From assembly GCA_905221605.1 (NCBI GenBank), contig CAJNDS010000269.1, positions 10,001 to 74,000 of the forward strand: a stretch of DNA of 64,000 bases. The letters run 5' to 3'. Position numbers and translations under genes: made by a program. Below are positions 1-10,464 of this stretch, piece by piece. The notes under the pieces were generated by a model. It worked only from the letters and a program-made list of their open reading frames with translations. It made no database searches and was not told the DNA's origin. How positions within the stretch are numbered: the stretch's first letter is position 1; every line of letters begins with the position of its first letter. This stretch comes from Symbiodinium natans (taxonomy: Eukaryota > Sar > Dinophyceae > Suessiales > Symbiodiniaceae).

Positions 1-65
1 CTTGCGCAGGGGCCATGCTAAGCTTCTCTGTATCGTTCCAATTGTATCGGATGATCCCCGACGGG
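1..65 (-). ncRNA. U6 snRNA-like copy, truncated by window edge
   Basis: On the minus strand positions 65 to 1 read a 5' stem-loop like that of dinoflagellate U6, then ATTGGAACGATACAGAGAAG, then CTTAGCATGGCCCCTGCGCA. The ACAGAGA box, which pairs with the 5' splice site in the spliceosome, and the AGC catalytic triad are intact. The 3' end lies beyond position 1. Upstream it abuts TTTAGGG-type repeats with no visible promoter, so it may be a retrocopy. The U6 identity is firm; function is unknown. Confidence 0.75.
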
Positions 66-475
66 TTTAGGGTTTATAGGGTCTAGAGGGTCTAGAGGGT
101 TTAGGGTTTATAGGGTTTATAGGGTTTATAGGGTTTATAGGGTTGATAGGGTTTATAGGGTTTATAGGGTTTATAGGGTTTATAGGGTTTATAGGGTTTA
201 TAGGGCTTATAGGGTTTATAGGGTTTATAGGGTTTATAGGGTTTATAGGGTTTATAGGGTTTATAGGGCTTATAGGGTTTAGGGTTTATAGGGTTTATAG
301 GGTTTAGGGTTTATAGGGTTTATAGGGTTTATAGGGTTTATAGGGTTTATAGGGTTTATAGGGTTTATAGGGTTTATAGGGTTTATAGGGTTTATAGAGT
401 TTATAGGGTTTATAGGGTTTATAGGGTTCAGGGTTTAGGGATTTTTTTGCGGTTTAGGGTTTAGGGTTTAGAGGG
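62..475. repeat. Variant telomeric-type array (TTTATAGGG units)
   Basis: About 40 tandem units, mainly GGGTTTATA with interspersed GGGTTTA and a few GGGCTTATA. The 9-bp unit is a homogenised variant of the TTTAGGG repeat. A similar but shorter variant array is at 15325-15415. Confidence 0.9.
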
Positions 476-1009
476 CAGGGCCCCGGAGTAGGACCAGCAA
501 CAAAGGGGGGGGGGGTTAGGGTTTAAGGGTTAAGGGTTAAGGGCTTAGGGCTTAGGGCTCAGGGTTTAGGGTTTAGGGTTTAAGAGGCGGAGACTCCGTG
601 GATCGTCAAGTTATGCTACTCGAAGGCATGGTTCCTGTTTATTGTAATCTGGGACCAGGTCTCATTCAGAGATCTCTCCCGTTTCTTCACACGGGATTCT
701 CGTTCGGGATGCAGAACTGTTCAGGTGAACTCAGATTGTTGGAATGTCCTGGTTAACCCTTCTGGCTCAGAACACCATCGCGCCTACCGTCTCCCATGGT
801 CCCAGGAAGCAAGATCTCGCTCCGTCCGGGCCCTCCTCCTGCACCTCCCTGCAAAGCGACCTGTTTCTTGGGAGGATGCCAAAGAGTGGCAAAGCGAGAA
901 ACTTTGTGTACCCTAAACCCTGAACACTCAACCCCAAACCCCCAACCCCAAGACCCTTCACAGCCCTAAACCCTTCAAACAAGGACGGCGCCCTGAAACC
1001 CCAAACCGC
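476..1009. other. Spacer with degenerate telomeric repeats
   Basis: Contains a G9 run near 507, TTTAGGG remnants at 515-585 and CCCTAAA remnants at 913-990. The unique stretch 590-905 shows no convincing exon on either strand. Confidence 0.5.
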
Positions 1010-1447
1010 TCAGAGCCCTGGACTGGTTGAGGCCAGTGGCTCAAGCAGCTCCAGGCCATCTTGCATCACTTCCTTCACCCACGCCAGCTCCACTCCCCCT
1101 GCGTCAGAGAGCTTCTCGGCGTACATAGGGTCCTGGCTGGCTTATGGCGGCAAATTTCTTGTGCAAAATAGGGGTGCCCCGAATATCCCCCCAAATACTA
1201 GGATTCTTCTAGGAACCCCCCAAAAAAGGATACCTTCTTTACCCCTGTTTTCGGAAACCCCTTAAGTGGATCCGAGGTCTCCTTCCAGTGGCTTGGGTCC
1301 AGAGGCGCCAGGCGGTTTAGGACAGCCACGTGCCCCGCAATCAGTGCCATGAGATGACCTTCGCCTTACTGTTGCTTAGTAGGGAACGAGGGAATGAGGT
1401 ACCCCACACAATCCCTTAAAGGGTATATATGTATATATATATATACA

Positions 1448-1480
<33 letters not shown>

Positions 1481-3247
1481 TGTTTTTTTTCTTGCTTTTT
1501 TTTTTGGGGGGGGGGGTGGGGAGCGGAGGGAAACATGGTGCCTCGTTTTTCTCATTCCCTACTAAACCAACAGTAAGTCGCGGGAGCTGAGCCAGTTTGG
1601 CAGGCCATCTGTGCAGAGCGTGTTTCTGTCCGCTGGCAAGTCCTTAGTTGCTGAGTTCATAAGACCCCAAAAAATGACACTTTGAGTTCTATCGGGGACT
1701 ATAGTATCCCAAAAAGTGTAAAGTGTGCTCACTCAGCTACTAAGAGTCTGGACCTGCTTTGGCCGAAAGTGCTGGGGAGTGGTTGGCACCACTGGACCGA
1801 TTGAGGGCGCTGTCATCCGGATCTTCGTCCTCGTCATCCAACTGCCTCGCGGCGTCCGCACTACACCCTGGACCCTAAACCCTAAACCCTAAACCCTAAC
1901 CCCAAACCCTAAACCCTGAACTCTAAACCCCAAACCCTAAACCCTGCCTCGCGGCGCCCGCGCGCCCGGCGTATCCTCTCGCCCTTTCCGGAGGCGCTGC
2001 GAGCATCCGCCCGAGGATCCTCCGAGCTTCCTTGAAGAGGTCCTTCCCTTCCGACAGGCCTAGGGTTTGGGGTTTGGGGTTTGGGGTTTGGGGTTTGGGG
2101 TTTAGGGTTTAGGGTTTAGGGTTTAGGGTTTAGGGTTTAGGGTTTGCCTCGGCTGGCCCTCAGAAACCTCCGTAAACAAATCTCTCCGAAGGTATGGATC
2201 CTCTTCAACCCAAGTAGGGAGAACAGCTTCCCAAATACATGATCCCCTTAGACCCAAGTAGGGAAAACAACCAACATGTCCCAAGGGCCCACCTGAAGCA
2301 GGGTTTACATTTCTTGTACTCCCAAAAGGACACCAAATATATATATATGCACTCACCAATATTAAAATTCAAAAAGGAACCTTGTGTACACTCACCCATA
2401 ACAGAAATATAAACCCTGTTTCACCTAGAGGCGGCCATCTTGAAGGCACACGTCGATTGCCAGGGCCAAAGTGCAGACTGGCATCTCACAGTTCCGGTGC
2501 TGAAGCCACCCGATGGCCTGCAGCACCAGATCCTTGCTGAGTTCACAAGCCCCCAAAAAAAAGTGGACACTAGTAGCATAGTAGTATAGTAGTATAGTAG
2601 TATAGCAGTATAGTAGTATAGTAGTATAGTAGTATAGTATTAGAGTATTATAGCATTATAGTATTATAGCATTATAGTACTATAGTATTATAGTATTATA
2701 GTATTATAGTATTATAGTATTATAGTAATATAGTATTATCGTATTATAGTACTATCGTATTATAGTACTATAGTATTATAGCACTATAGCCCCCCAAAAA
2801 AGAGAGGACACTTTCAGTTCGGTCGGGGATTGTAGTACTCTCGTATCCCAAAGAAGTGTACAGCGTACTCCTTCCGCCACTAAGGATCCGTTAAGCCACG
2901 GCGGTGGAAGATGGAGACCATGGAGCAGCAGGCGCGGCCAATATCCATGTCTGCCCCAGCCTGTTTAGGGTTCAGGGTTTGGGGTTTCGGGCCCTAAGCC
3001 CTAAACCCCGAACGCTAAACCCTAAACCCTAAACCCTAAACCCTAAACCCTAAACCCTAAACCCTAAACCCTAAACCCTAAACCCTAAACCCTAAACCCT
3101 AAACCCTAAACCCTAAACCCTAAACCCCAGCCTGGCAGAGGCTCTCCATCCAGCCAAGGGCCAAAAACATGCGCGAGGCGGCCTGGCTCCTCTTTGCTGC
3201 GACCGGGAGCTCTTGGGAACTGCTTGAACTGGGAGCTTCGGAGTGGG
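1010..3247 (-). CDS. 3' part of a multi-exon gene, family not recognised
   Basis: Solved exons (minus strand, gene order right to left) are about 3247-3132, 2960-2889, 2532-2440, 2181-2148, 2059-1948, 1845-1749, 1642-1582, 1364-1273 and 1132-1010, ending in TGA at 1012-1010. All eight junctions conserve codon phase exactly, giving about 266 codons. The product has helical, Leu/Ala-rich stretches (for example DLVLQAIGWLQHRN), an acidic linker (LDDEDEDPDD) and a helix REGHLMALIAGHVAVLNRL that resembles an ankyrin or ARM-type repeat. I cannot assign a family. Every intron is either a telomeric array or a small inverted-repeat element. The 5' end is not found; exon-like islands continue to about 7.3 kb and may belong to it. 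Junctions are inferred from frame, not transcripts. Confidence 0.7.
1133..1272 (-). mobile_element. Introner-like element, family B (GA-AG intron)
   Basis: A 140-bp intron with minus-strand 5' end GATCCACTTAAGGGG and 3' end CCAG. It carries family B inverted repeats: GTTTTCGGAAACCCC near 1246-1260 and GGGGTGCCCC near 1170. The exon pieces TCG|GATCC and CAG|GACCC show a short target duplication (GAYCC). Other family B copies: 4300-4427, 15431-15535, 18436-18532, 19632-19723, 25344-25445, 34357-34425, 62380-62597. Confidence 0.7.
1365..1581 (-). mobile_element. Introner-like element, family A (GC-AG intron)
   Basis: A 217-bp intron with long inverted repeats: CTTACTGTTG.TTAGTAGGGA on the left and TCCCTACTAAACCAACAGTAAG on the right. 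GCGA is duplicated at both ends, supplying the GC 5' site and flanking the AG 3' site. The loop between the repeats holds TA dinucleotides and a G run. Related copies: 6305-6394, 11969-12058, 20896-21081, 62639-62920. Confidence 0.75.
1643..1748 (-). mobile_element. Introner-like element, family J (GA-AG intron)
   Basis: A 106-bp intron. The left end CTTAGTTGCTGAGTTCATAA is mirrored by CACTCAGCTACTAAG at the right end. GAC is present at both exon edges. The internal pieces AAGTGTAAAGTGTG and ATGACACTTT form further pairing. The second copy is the 2533-2888 intron. Confidence 0.7.
1842..1961 (-). repeat. Telomeric-array intron with an 18-bp flanking duplication
   Basis: A CCCTAAA-type array (1860-1943) sits between two copies of the same exon sequence, 1842-1859 and 1944-1961, identical at 17 of 18 positions. 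Splicing at GC (minus 1947) and AG (1847-1846) removes 102 bp and restores one copy in frame. Confidence 0.75.
2060..2147 (-). repeat. Telomeric-array intron (GC-AG)
   Basis: A TTTGGGG/TTTAGGG array of 88 bp between the solved exons 2148-2181 and 1948-2059. The minus-strand ends are GCAAACCC and CCCTAG, with AGGC shared at both edges. Codon phase is kept. Confidence 0.6.
2182..2439 (-). mobile_element. Compound intron: family K plus family I elements
   Basis: A 258-bp intron between exons 2440-2532 and 2148-2181. It holds an inverted-repeat element at about 2299-2425 (CAGGGTTTACATTTCTT versus AGAAATATAAACCCTG) next to a family I introner (about 2200-2297; GTGGGCCCTTGGGACATG on the minus strand). 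One insertion probably landed beside or in the other. Confidence 0.55.
2533..2888 (-). mobile_element. Introner-like element, family J, with microsatellite core (GA-AG)
   Basis: A 356-bp intron bounded by the same ends as the 1643-1748 intron (CTTGCTGAGTTCACAAGCCC left, CACTAAGGATC right), with GATC duplicated at the two edges. The interior 2573-2790 is an expanded TAG/ATT-type repeat (TAGTAGTATAG, ATAGTATT) that explains the extra length. Confidence 0.7.
2954..3134 (-). repeat. Telomeric-array intron with a 10-bp flanking duplication
   Basis: CCCCAGCCTG occurs at 2954-2963 and again at 3125-3134, on either side of an array of about 20 CCCTAAA units. A GC-AG intron 2961-3131 (171 bp) removes the array and one copy and joins CAG|GCT in phase 0. 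Confidence 0.75.
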
Positions 3248-3439
3248 GCAGTAGGGTTTGGGGGGTTTAGGGTTTAGGGTTTAGGGTTTAGGGTTTAGGG
3301 TTTAGGGTTTAGGGTTTAGGGTTTAGGGTTTAGGGTTTAGGGTTTAGGGTTTAGGGCCTGCCTTTCAAAAAGGAAATTATTTGACATAGAGCCATCTCAA
3401 TGAGGATCCCAAAAAATGAGATGTAGTCATCAGCAACTT

Positions 3440-4790
3440 GTCTCAAGAGCCGTCGAGGTTCACCCCCTCAGCAGATGCTGCTGCCAGGCCCACCCCCAGT
3501 TTGGAGACCAGCCGAAGACAGCGATGCGAGTCTGGCATTTGGCCCCGAGCCACCATGTCTCCTGTGTATAGGGTTTAGGGTGTTTAGGGATCATTAGGCT
3601 TAGTTAAGGATATTTAAGGGGGGGGGACCTAGGGCGGGGGTAGTTTCGAGGGGGGTAGTAGGGGAACCCATGAGTGTAGCTGTTGGGAATTTCACCCTAA
3701 ACCCTAAACCCTAGACCCTAAACCTTGGAAGCTCAAACTAAGGTCTTACACGGCAGCCCAGTCTCGTATGACAACAGCTGCCGGCACGCCCGAGAGCTCA
3801 CACGGGAATGCTGCAGAGGTCATTGGCATTGGATTGGACTAGGCTTGAAACCCTAAACCCTAAACCCTAAACCCTAAACCCTGGGGCACCTCGACGTGCT
3901 GCTTGAGCCAAACATCTCAGCTCTCTCTCGCTTTCGTGGCAACTGTCTGAGAACGCCTCGTCAGCCTTCTCGGCAGCCCAGTAACATCCAGCAACCATAC
4001 AAAATGAGGGTTCCCTTCTTTGGGGTTGATTTTTTTTTATCAAGGAACCTACCACAAAAGGTTACTTTATCAAGGAACCTAGAACCACAAAAGAGGGGTA
4101 AAGGGCACCTCTGGGCTACGGAGCTTTCCTGCTGCACACTTTGGTGATTGGATGCACAGACCCGGCTTTGACATCGTCTCGGCTGACTCCCAGAAGCTGC
4201 ACATAAGCCGGCCGTTTTTCCTCAAACCACGTTTAGTGGGCGTCAGGTCGGCATCGCCTTGTCGCGCAATAAGGACGACGTGCTTCATGATGACACAGAA
4301 ATAGGGGTTTACGATGATTGGGGTACCGTATTGGGGGTCCTCTTTACAAAGGGATCCTACTATCTGGGCCCAGAATCTGGGACTCTATACTAGGGGTCCC
4401 TTGTTTTCGTAAACTCCCAAATTTCTAGGGGTTAGGGTTTAGGGTTTAGGGTTTAGGGTTTAGGGTTTAGGGTTTAGGGTCTAGCTAGTTAGTCTAAGAA
4501 CCGCCTCTCGTGGATATCGCACGTGGTGCCGATGAAGTTCATGGCCCTACCGGCGCCAGCACGTAATACGCACACGCTTGGCCCGACTTGGCCCCTGAGT
4601 CTGACCCCAAAAAAACCGTAAACCCTAAACCCTAAACCCTAAACCCTCGAAACCCTAAACCCTGACATAAATAAGCCTTTGCTTTGCAAAGTGTCCTTGC
4701 ATGCCCGGAACTGCGTTGGGCCCGCAGCTTCTTCGAAGCAGCTGCCCAGTGGCAGCCCGCACTCGGGCCGCGAAAAACCCTGTTATTCTG
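3440..4790 (-). CDS. Exon-like islands between telomeric arrays
   Basis: Minus-strand stretches with good coding character lie at about 3440-3545, 3730-3835, 3893-3995 (contains EKADEAFSDSCHESERELR), 4140-4280, 4500-4590 and 4680-4790. Each is flanked by TTTAGGG or CCCTAAA arrays or by elements. They probably extend the gene ending at 1010, but joins were not solved. Family unknown. Confidence 0.35.
3590..3690. mobile_element. Partial family N element
   Basis: Matches the right half of the 7801-7966 element: GGTAGTAGGGGAACCCATGA here against GGTAGTAGAGGAACCCATGA there, preceded by a related GGGGGGGACCTAGGG stretch. Confidence 0.45.
4300..4427. mobile_element. Family B inverted-repeat element
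   Basis: Starts GGGGTTTACGATGATTGGGG and ends GTTTTCGTAAACTCCCAAAT. The inside has the usual GGGATCCTACTATCTGGG block seen also at 34400 and 62540. Confidence 0.6.
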
Positions 4791-4954
4791 AGGCTTGTGC
4801 CAAGTGCGTCAGCAGTCGCTGTCTAAGAGCAGGCACATATCTTCTCCAAGTAGGTCAATGGCCCATGCTTATCTTGCTGATATCTTGCTTCCTTGACGTG
4901 AAAGCAATGGAGGAACCGTCAGATTTGGCATCGTCACCTCAGGACTGGAGCGTT

Positions 4955-5600
4955 TCCTATATATGTATACACACATATAAATACATATATATATATATAT
5001 GTGGGTGTGTGTGTGAATGTATATGTGTATCTACATCTCTGCACATGTATATATATAGAAATATATACGCATATATATATATATATATGTAGGTAGGTAT
5101 GTAGGTATGTATGTGTGTATGTATGTGTGCATGTATGCATGCATGCATGCATGCATGTTTGTATGTATGTATGTATGTATATATGTATGTATGTGTGTGT
5201 ATGTGTGTATGTGTGTATATGTGTATGTGTGACGTGTGTGTGTGTGTATGTGTGTATGTGTGTATGTGTGTATGTGTGCGTGTGTATGTGTGTATGTGTG
5301 TATAGGTGTGTATGTGTGTATGTGTGTGTATGTGTGTATGTGTGTGTATGTGTGTGTATGTGTGTATGTGTGTGTGTGTATGTGTGTATGTGTGTATGTG
5401 TGTATGTGTGTATGTGTGTATGTGTGTATGTGTGTATGTGTGTATGTGTGTATACATACATATGTGCATATATAGATATACATATGTGTATATGAACATA
5501 TCTACATATTGTCATATATACATATGTATATCCATGAATGTATACATGTACACATATGAACATAAAGGTATGTGTATATATATATAGAGAGAGAGATATG
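4955..5600. repeat. Long TATG/GT/TA microsatellite
   Basis: About 640 bp of TATATATG, TGTGTATG and ATGT repeats. It produces long spurious open frames (Thr/His on one strand, Val/Cys on the other) that are not genes. Confidence 0.95.
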
Positions 5601-5618
5601 TATCATGTAAACCCTAAA

Positions 5619-5800
5619 CCCGCCGGCTTGCAGTTCATGTCCCGGATGCTGCTAAGCGACGTTCTTGGACTTCTTCCGCATGACAATCTCGGATGAAGAC
5701 AAGAGAGCCATAAGGGGATCCAGCTGTCAAAGAGAGTGTCCAACTCACTGAAGCGCGACGATGTATCCGTGCACTGCTCCAAACTGAGTGATTCTGTGCA
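5619..5800 (-). CDS. Exon-like island
   Basis: Open minus-strand stretch including SSRFSELDTLFDSWIPLWL, between the microsatellite and a CCCTAAA tract. It shows coding-type composition, but no family is recognised and the ends are unsolved. Confidence 0.35.
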
Positions 5801-6304
5801 GGGGCTCACATTTTACCAGGTGCGACCCGAACTACACCCTAAACCCGAAACCCTAAACCATAAACCCGAAACCCTTATTCTCGAGGCGAGGGGCCGGCAG
5901 ATCGGGCTCTCCTGCAGCATTCAAGGTGATCGGCCTTGCTGGTGGCAGCCTCGTCTCCCAGGCTTCGCATGGGGGTGACGGGTTCGGGGTTTAGGGTTTA
6001 GGGTTTAGGGTTTAGGGTTTAGGGTTTAGGGTTTAGGGTTTAGGGTTTGGGGTTTGGGGTTTAGGGTTTAGGGTTTAGGGTTTAGGGTTTATGCAAGCGG
6101 TCCCATGGACAATCCAGAAGCAAAACACTTGTGGATTACTACAACGGAGGAATAGACCTCATGAGCTTAATGTGGTCGTCTGTGCAACCTCCAAAGACTA
6201 TCGAAAGACATCAACGGAACAGGCCTCGCCACAGCAGCCGTAGGGCTAAGGGTTTAGGGCGACAAACCCTATCACTGAAATAGAAATTCTTCTAAACACT
6301 GGCT

Positions 6305-6394
6305 GGTTCTTAGTAGGGAATCAGGGAATGAGGTACCCAATATACTCCCTTCAGGAGGGCCCTAACTCCCTCATTTCCTTCTGACAAAGAACCA
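6305..6394. mobile_element. Family A inverted-repeat element, short form
   Basis: GGTTCTTAGTAGGGAATCAG on the left and CTCATTTCCTTCTGACAAAG on the right. About 90 bp, the shortest family A copy here. Confidence 0.55.
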
Positions 6395-6700
6395 GGAGGA
6401 AAAGATCACACCACCCTAAACCCTAAACCCTAAACCCTGAACCCTTAGCCCTTAACTCAAAACCTTAAACCCTAAACCCTAAGCCCTAAACACTCAACAG
6501 AGCAGGACCGCGCCCAGTACTCCCACCCGGCTGTAACCCTTCGGGCAACTTGGGCGACGACTTCAACAGTGACTCCTTGAGCTGTGCTACCGTTTCTGTA
6601 GCCTTGTCCTGTCAGAAATTCGGGCTTGGGATGGCTTTGGGGTTTAAGTTTGGGGTTTAGGGTTTCGGACTTAGTGTTTAGGGCTGGGGTGTAGGTTTTT

Positions 6701-6800
6701 CTTTTGCCACTTCTCGATTTGTGCACGTCATCCTTGCGCAGGGGCCATGTTCGTCTTCTCTGTATCGTTCCAACTTCATCGGAGGATTCCCTTCGGGTTT
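6701..6800 (-). pseudogene. U6 snRNA retrocopy
   Basis: Nearly full-length U6 on the minus strand: degenerate 5' stem-loop, GGAACGATACAGAGAAG, then ATGGCCCCTGCGCAAGGATGA and a 3' end CACAAATCGAGAAGTGGC. The region that should read GATTAGC reads GACGAAC, so the catalytic AGC triad is lost. The 3' end runs into A-rich AAAAGAAAAA rather than the T run that ends RNA polymerase III transcripts. This points to a poly(A)-tailed retrocopy. Confidence 0.75.
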
Positions 6801-6963
6801 AGTGTTCAGGGTTTTTGCCTCCCCAACTTCAGACACCCAAGCATCACTACGCAGGGCCAAACCGACGTCACCGGTGCACTGAAAACTCTCCAGAGGGTTT
6901 GGGGTTTAGGGTTTGGGGTTTAGGGGGCTCAGGGTTTGGGGTTTAGGGTTTGGGGTTTAGGGT

Positions 6964-7275
6964 CAGGAAGGCTGCGTGAAGCTTCATGCGACTCCTTGTT
7001 TTTGGCATCCTTGCCACCATCGCTCAGCCGTGCACTGCTTAGCCTCCGCGCACCCCGGGCTTAGGGAGTAGGGTTTAGGGTTTAGGGTTTAGGGTTTAGA
7101 ATTGGATATCGGGTTAGGGATTAGGGTTTAGGGTTTAGAATTGAGGCATATCGGGTTTCGGGCTTATAAGGTTTAGGGTAAAAGGGTTTAGGGCACAGGG
7201 TTTGCGAGAAGGATTGCAGCTCAGCCAATGCAGCCGTGGCGCTCTTCCCTTGGCCCCATGCGCGCTGGCATGGTG
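6964..7275 (-). CDS. Two exon-like islands
   Basis: Minus strand 6964-7055 reads a polar stretch with LSDGGKDAKNKESHEASRS. Minus strand about 7203-7275 reads GQGKSATAALAELQSF. Both lie between telomeric tracts. Family unknown; likely the same gene as the islands to the left. Confidence 0.35.
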
Positions 7276-7297
7276 GCCTTACGCTTGCATGACAGGG

Positions 7298-7408
7298 GAC
7301 TGTATTAGGGGGGGCCCTTGGGGAGAAGGACCCTCTGAATAAGGTCCCTGTTTAAGAGGGCCAGAAGAGGGTTCAGAAGGGTTCCCTTTTCAGGGTCCCC
7401 CCTTATCC
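7298..7408. mobile_element. Inverted-repeat element, family M
   Basis: Left end ATTAGGGGGGGCCCTTGGGG, right end CAGGGTCCCCCCTTATCCTA, with internal symmetrical AAGGACCCTC and GAGGGTTC pieces. Confidence 0.5.
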
Positions 7409-7800
7409 TACCATGACACATCACTGCAGAAAGTTTGGTGAGACAAGCTGTCAGGAAGGCATGCCGCTGTGCTGAGCCCTCGAAGCCACTCGACCATGGC
7501 CCGTGTTACTCAGTCTGTCAGAAAGGCAAGGCCGGATGCTTGCAAGAAGCGAGCTTCCGATTCCGGCGCTGGACCTGCACGGGCGATGGTGTGCCCGACA
7601 TCTTCTCGGCACTGCATACTGCCCAAGGGGCATCTCAGCCCATGCCCCTGCGCCTTCGGAGGAGGCGCCTCTTCTAGGGTGTCGACCTCGACCACCTCGA
7701 TCTGGGCCTGCTCGGTTTCGTTGCTCTCGACTTCCGTTGGGGCTGGAAGCCTCGGTGCGCAGCTCCCTCCAAACGAATCCCAGCCAGCAGAGTGGGCGTG
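7409..7800. other. Unassigned, open in several frames
   Basis: GC-rich stretch with overlapping open frames on both strands and no recognisable protein. It could hold an exon, but I cannot choose a frame. Confidence 0.3.
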
Positions 7801-7966
7801 TCATGAATTCCTCATGGGTTCCCCTACGACCCTCTCTAAACTACCCCGCCAGGTTCCCCCGTTAAGTCACCTTAACTAGGCTTAATTGTCCCTAAATAGC
7901 CTTAATTATGGGGGGAACTAGGGGCGCGCAGTATTTGAGGGGGGTAGTAGAGGAACCCATGAATTC
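7801..7966. mobile_element. Inverted-repeat element, family N
   Basis: CATGAATTCCTCATGGGTTC at the left end and GAGGAACCCATGAATTCCG at the right end form the terminal repeats, with a CTTAACTAGGCTTAATT core. Confidence 0.65.
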
Positions 7967-8096
7967 CGAGGTGCTTCACAGAACGCCCGGTGTTCTCCTT
8001 GCAGCCAAAACTCTGCGGAAGCGACTGCGCAAAGGTCCATTCCACACCCTGGCGCTTCGCTGCGGCGACCGTCCTGGTGGTGTTACATGTTATTAA

Positions 8097-8400
8097 AACT
8101 TATTGCATATATCATTACTCTTGTTATAATGATGATGATGATGATCACGAAAAAAATAGCAATAACAACAGCAAAACAATAACAATAACAAAATCAATAA
8201 CAATAACAATGACAGTGGCAATGACAATAACAAAACAATAAACAATAACAATAACAATCAGACTAATAATCATATTAACAATCATATTCATAATCATATT
8301 TATGAAAAATCATATTAATAAGGAGAAGAATAACAATAATAGTACTAAAACATATAGTAAGAAAAACAATGATAATAATGTGCAAGTTTGTTTGATGGTA
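8097..8400. repeat. AT-rich AAC/AAT/GAT simple sequence
   Basis: Runs of GATGATGATGAT, AATAACAATAAC and similar. No coding signal. Confidence 0.85.
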
Positions 8401-8744
8401 CGCAAACCCGACGAGAATCCGGGGGAATGAGTAGCCCAGAAATCAGGGCAAAGTCGGGCTGAAGCTGTTCCGCCGTTCCGCGGTCGTGTCTCCGAATCTC
8501 ACAAGGCGCTGCACATTATCAAGAAAAACACATAACATAGTATATTCTACATGTATATATATATATACAAGAATATTGGATATTTGTTTTTATATTTACG
8601 TATTCATTTATTCATACTTATTATATACCTCCAAACACGAATGTGTTCAGGCATTTCCTCCCGGCGGGAAGCATGAGGAGGTGTTCGCAAGAGCCCGCAA
8701 AGGTACGCCTGCTTTCCAGCTCCATCCGTGACCAGCCAGGCACT

Positions 8745-9140
8745 AAATCCGCAGATGTTTTACGCCGGCTGCATCGAAGACTGTGCTCGAAAGAGGAAGC
8801 TTGCCCAAAAGAATGATCGGTTTGTCTCCTTCGCCAGCAGCTGTCGCGCATGCTGAAGCGCCACGTCTTTGTCCTCTTTTCTGCCTAACTCTTGATGAGT
8901 ATGATAAAGCTTCCAAATGGGTGGTTGTCAAAATGACGGTCCCTTTTTGGATCCCTATGAGAATACCGCACCTGATATTTAGGGTACCCCAAAAGGGATC
9001 ATCATTTTGACAGCCACCCAAATGAGCCTTCGGGCTTCCTCGTCAGGAACTCGCAATGGGCTGCTCACAATGCTTTGCGTACCAACCTTTAAAACGGCAC
9101 GAGTATGGCCAAACATTCTTTGGCATTTTCCATCAGCCTA
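8745..9140 (-). CDS. Two exon-like islands around a family D element
   Basis: Minus strand 8745-8915 reads AGEGDKPIILLGKLPLSS and neighbouring residues. About 9050-9140 reads PYSCRFKGWYAKHCEQ and then a stop. The family D element at 8918-9022 lies between them like an intron. Family unknown. Confidence 0.3.
8918..9022. mobile_element. Inverted-repeat element, family D
   Basis: GGTGGTTGTCAAAATGACGG at the left and CATCATTTTGACAGCCACCC at the right. Inner parts GGTCCCTTTTTGG and CCAAAAGGG also pair. A second copy is at 21620-21715. Confidence 0.65.
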
Positions 9141-10382
9141 TGTCAGGGCAATTCATGGCATTTGCTGACTTTAGCATGATTTCCCGCATGTTAGCTAAGA
9201 CTGCGTATCATGCGGCGGGCGGCATATGCTGTCTATTCCGGCCGCTTGCTAGTTTTGAGAGGTAGGGCATGCACATGGTCGCATGCTAGTTGGAGAATGA
9301 TGTGGACGAGCCGGCCAGGCCCGGGAGTTTTTTCAAAAACCGAAACCTGCAAAGACATGTTGCCGACCGCAAGAACAAAGCACATGCCCCTCCAGATGCT
9401 GGGATCCTCAAAGCGCCCGTCCTAAACTCCAATCCCTGAATCTCGCGCAGAGTTTCTGCTGCAGGGCCCTTGCTTCGGGCGCTTCTTATTGAAGTTGTGG
9501 GCGTCGGAATGGAATGAGGAGTAGGCTGAGGCAAGCCCTAAACCCTGAACCCTAAACCCTAACCCCCAAGCCCCAAACGCAAGCCGTCAGTGCTGTTCAG
9601 ACCTTCAACTAAAAGCTTCTAGCTACCCAAGTCTGACCGAGGCTCTGGACATCTTGACTTTCAGACACCCACCTGCGCCCGCCCCTCTTTAAAACCCTAA
9701 ACCCTAAACCCTAAACCCTAAACCCTAAACCCCCAATGTCGCTCTCCAGGTTTCAATGGTATGCGTGGCGGTCCTCAGCCGAGAGCCGCGGGAAGGCGTG
9801 AAGTAGGAGCCTCGGTACACGTGAGGTCAACGATTCGGCCCCTCCAGGGTTTAGGGTCTCCCCCTTCTAACCCCTTTTCAGCCCTTTTGCACCCTTTTAA
9901 ACCCCCTCAACTCCCCTTTTTCCAGAACCTAGGAAACCCTAAACCCTAAACTCTAAAGTTCAAAGCTCAGGCGCCTTGCCGGTGGTCACCCGACATCCTC
10001 AGCAATGAGCCGCAGGAATCTTTGCTTTTTCAGCTAGACCATGGCTGTTCCCCAAAGAACCGAGGCCCTAAACCCTAAACCCTAAACCCCAGACCCTAAA
10101 CTGTAACATGGCCAGAATGGCTCACTTCAAGTAAGCAAAGCTTCGTGTGGCACTTGAAGTCCACGGCTTTCAGCTGCCATGCTCTGACGGAGCCTAGGGC
10201 CGGATGAGTCGGTGTGCTAATGGAAACGAGAGAAAGTGCGGGCGCCAACAGTGACTTTTCCTTGTTTTTTTTGCCACCCGCATAGCAGACCCCAATGGGA
10301 TTAGGGTTTGGGGTTTAGGGCTTGGGGTTTAGGGTCTAGGGTTTAGGGTCTAGGGTTTAGGGTTTGGGTTTAGGGCTTAGGG
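9141..10382. other. Intergenic or intronic, telomeric remnants
   Basis: CCCTAAA tracts at 9535-9560, 9690-9730, 9930-9955 and 10063-10100, and TTTAGGG tracts at 10300-10385. An AAAAAACAAGG stretch at 10257-10270 (minus strand) follows the GCGGGTGGC tail motif. No clear gene. Confidence 0.4.
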
Positions 10383-10464
10383 TTTTCCCCCTTATACTAG
10401 CAATAGGGTGGGGTACTGCAATCCCTATGAAGGACTGCTAGTATAAGGAGGGACATCCCAAACT
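10383..10464. mobile_element. Inverted-repeat element, family C
   Basis: TTCCCCCTTATACTAGCA at the left, GGACTGCTAGTATAAGGAGG at the right. Other copies: 27232-27335, 35519-35640, 52208-52377, 53936-54038. Confidence 0.65.

Noticed and set aside
1..475. Chromosome end (true telomere)
   Set aside because: The array is a variant unit, is bordered by a U6-like copy at position 1 and does not differ from many internal arrays in the window.
2573..2790. CRISPR-like regular repeat
   Set aside because: Short TAG/ATT microsatellite inside an introner; no unique spacers or cas genes.
4934..5590. Long open frames rich in Thr/His or Val/Cys over the TATG repeat
   Set aside because: Open in several frames on both strands purely because of repeat composition; no domain, no exon signals.
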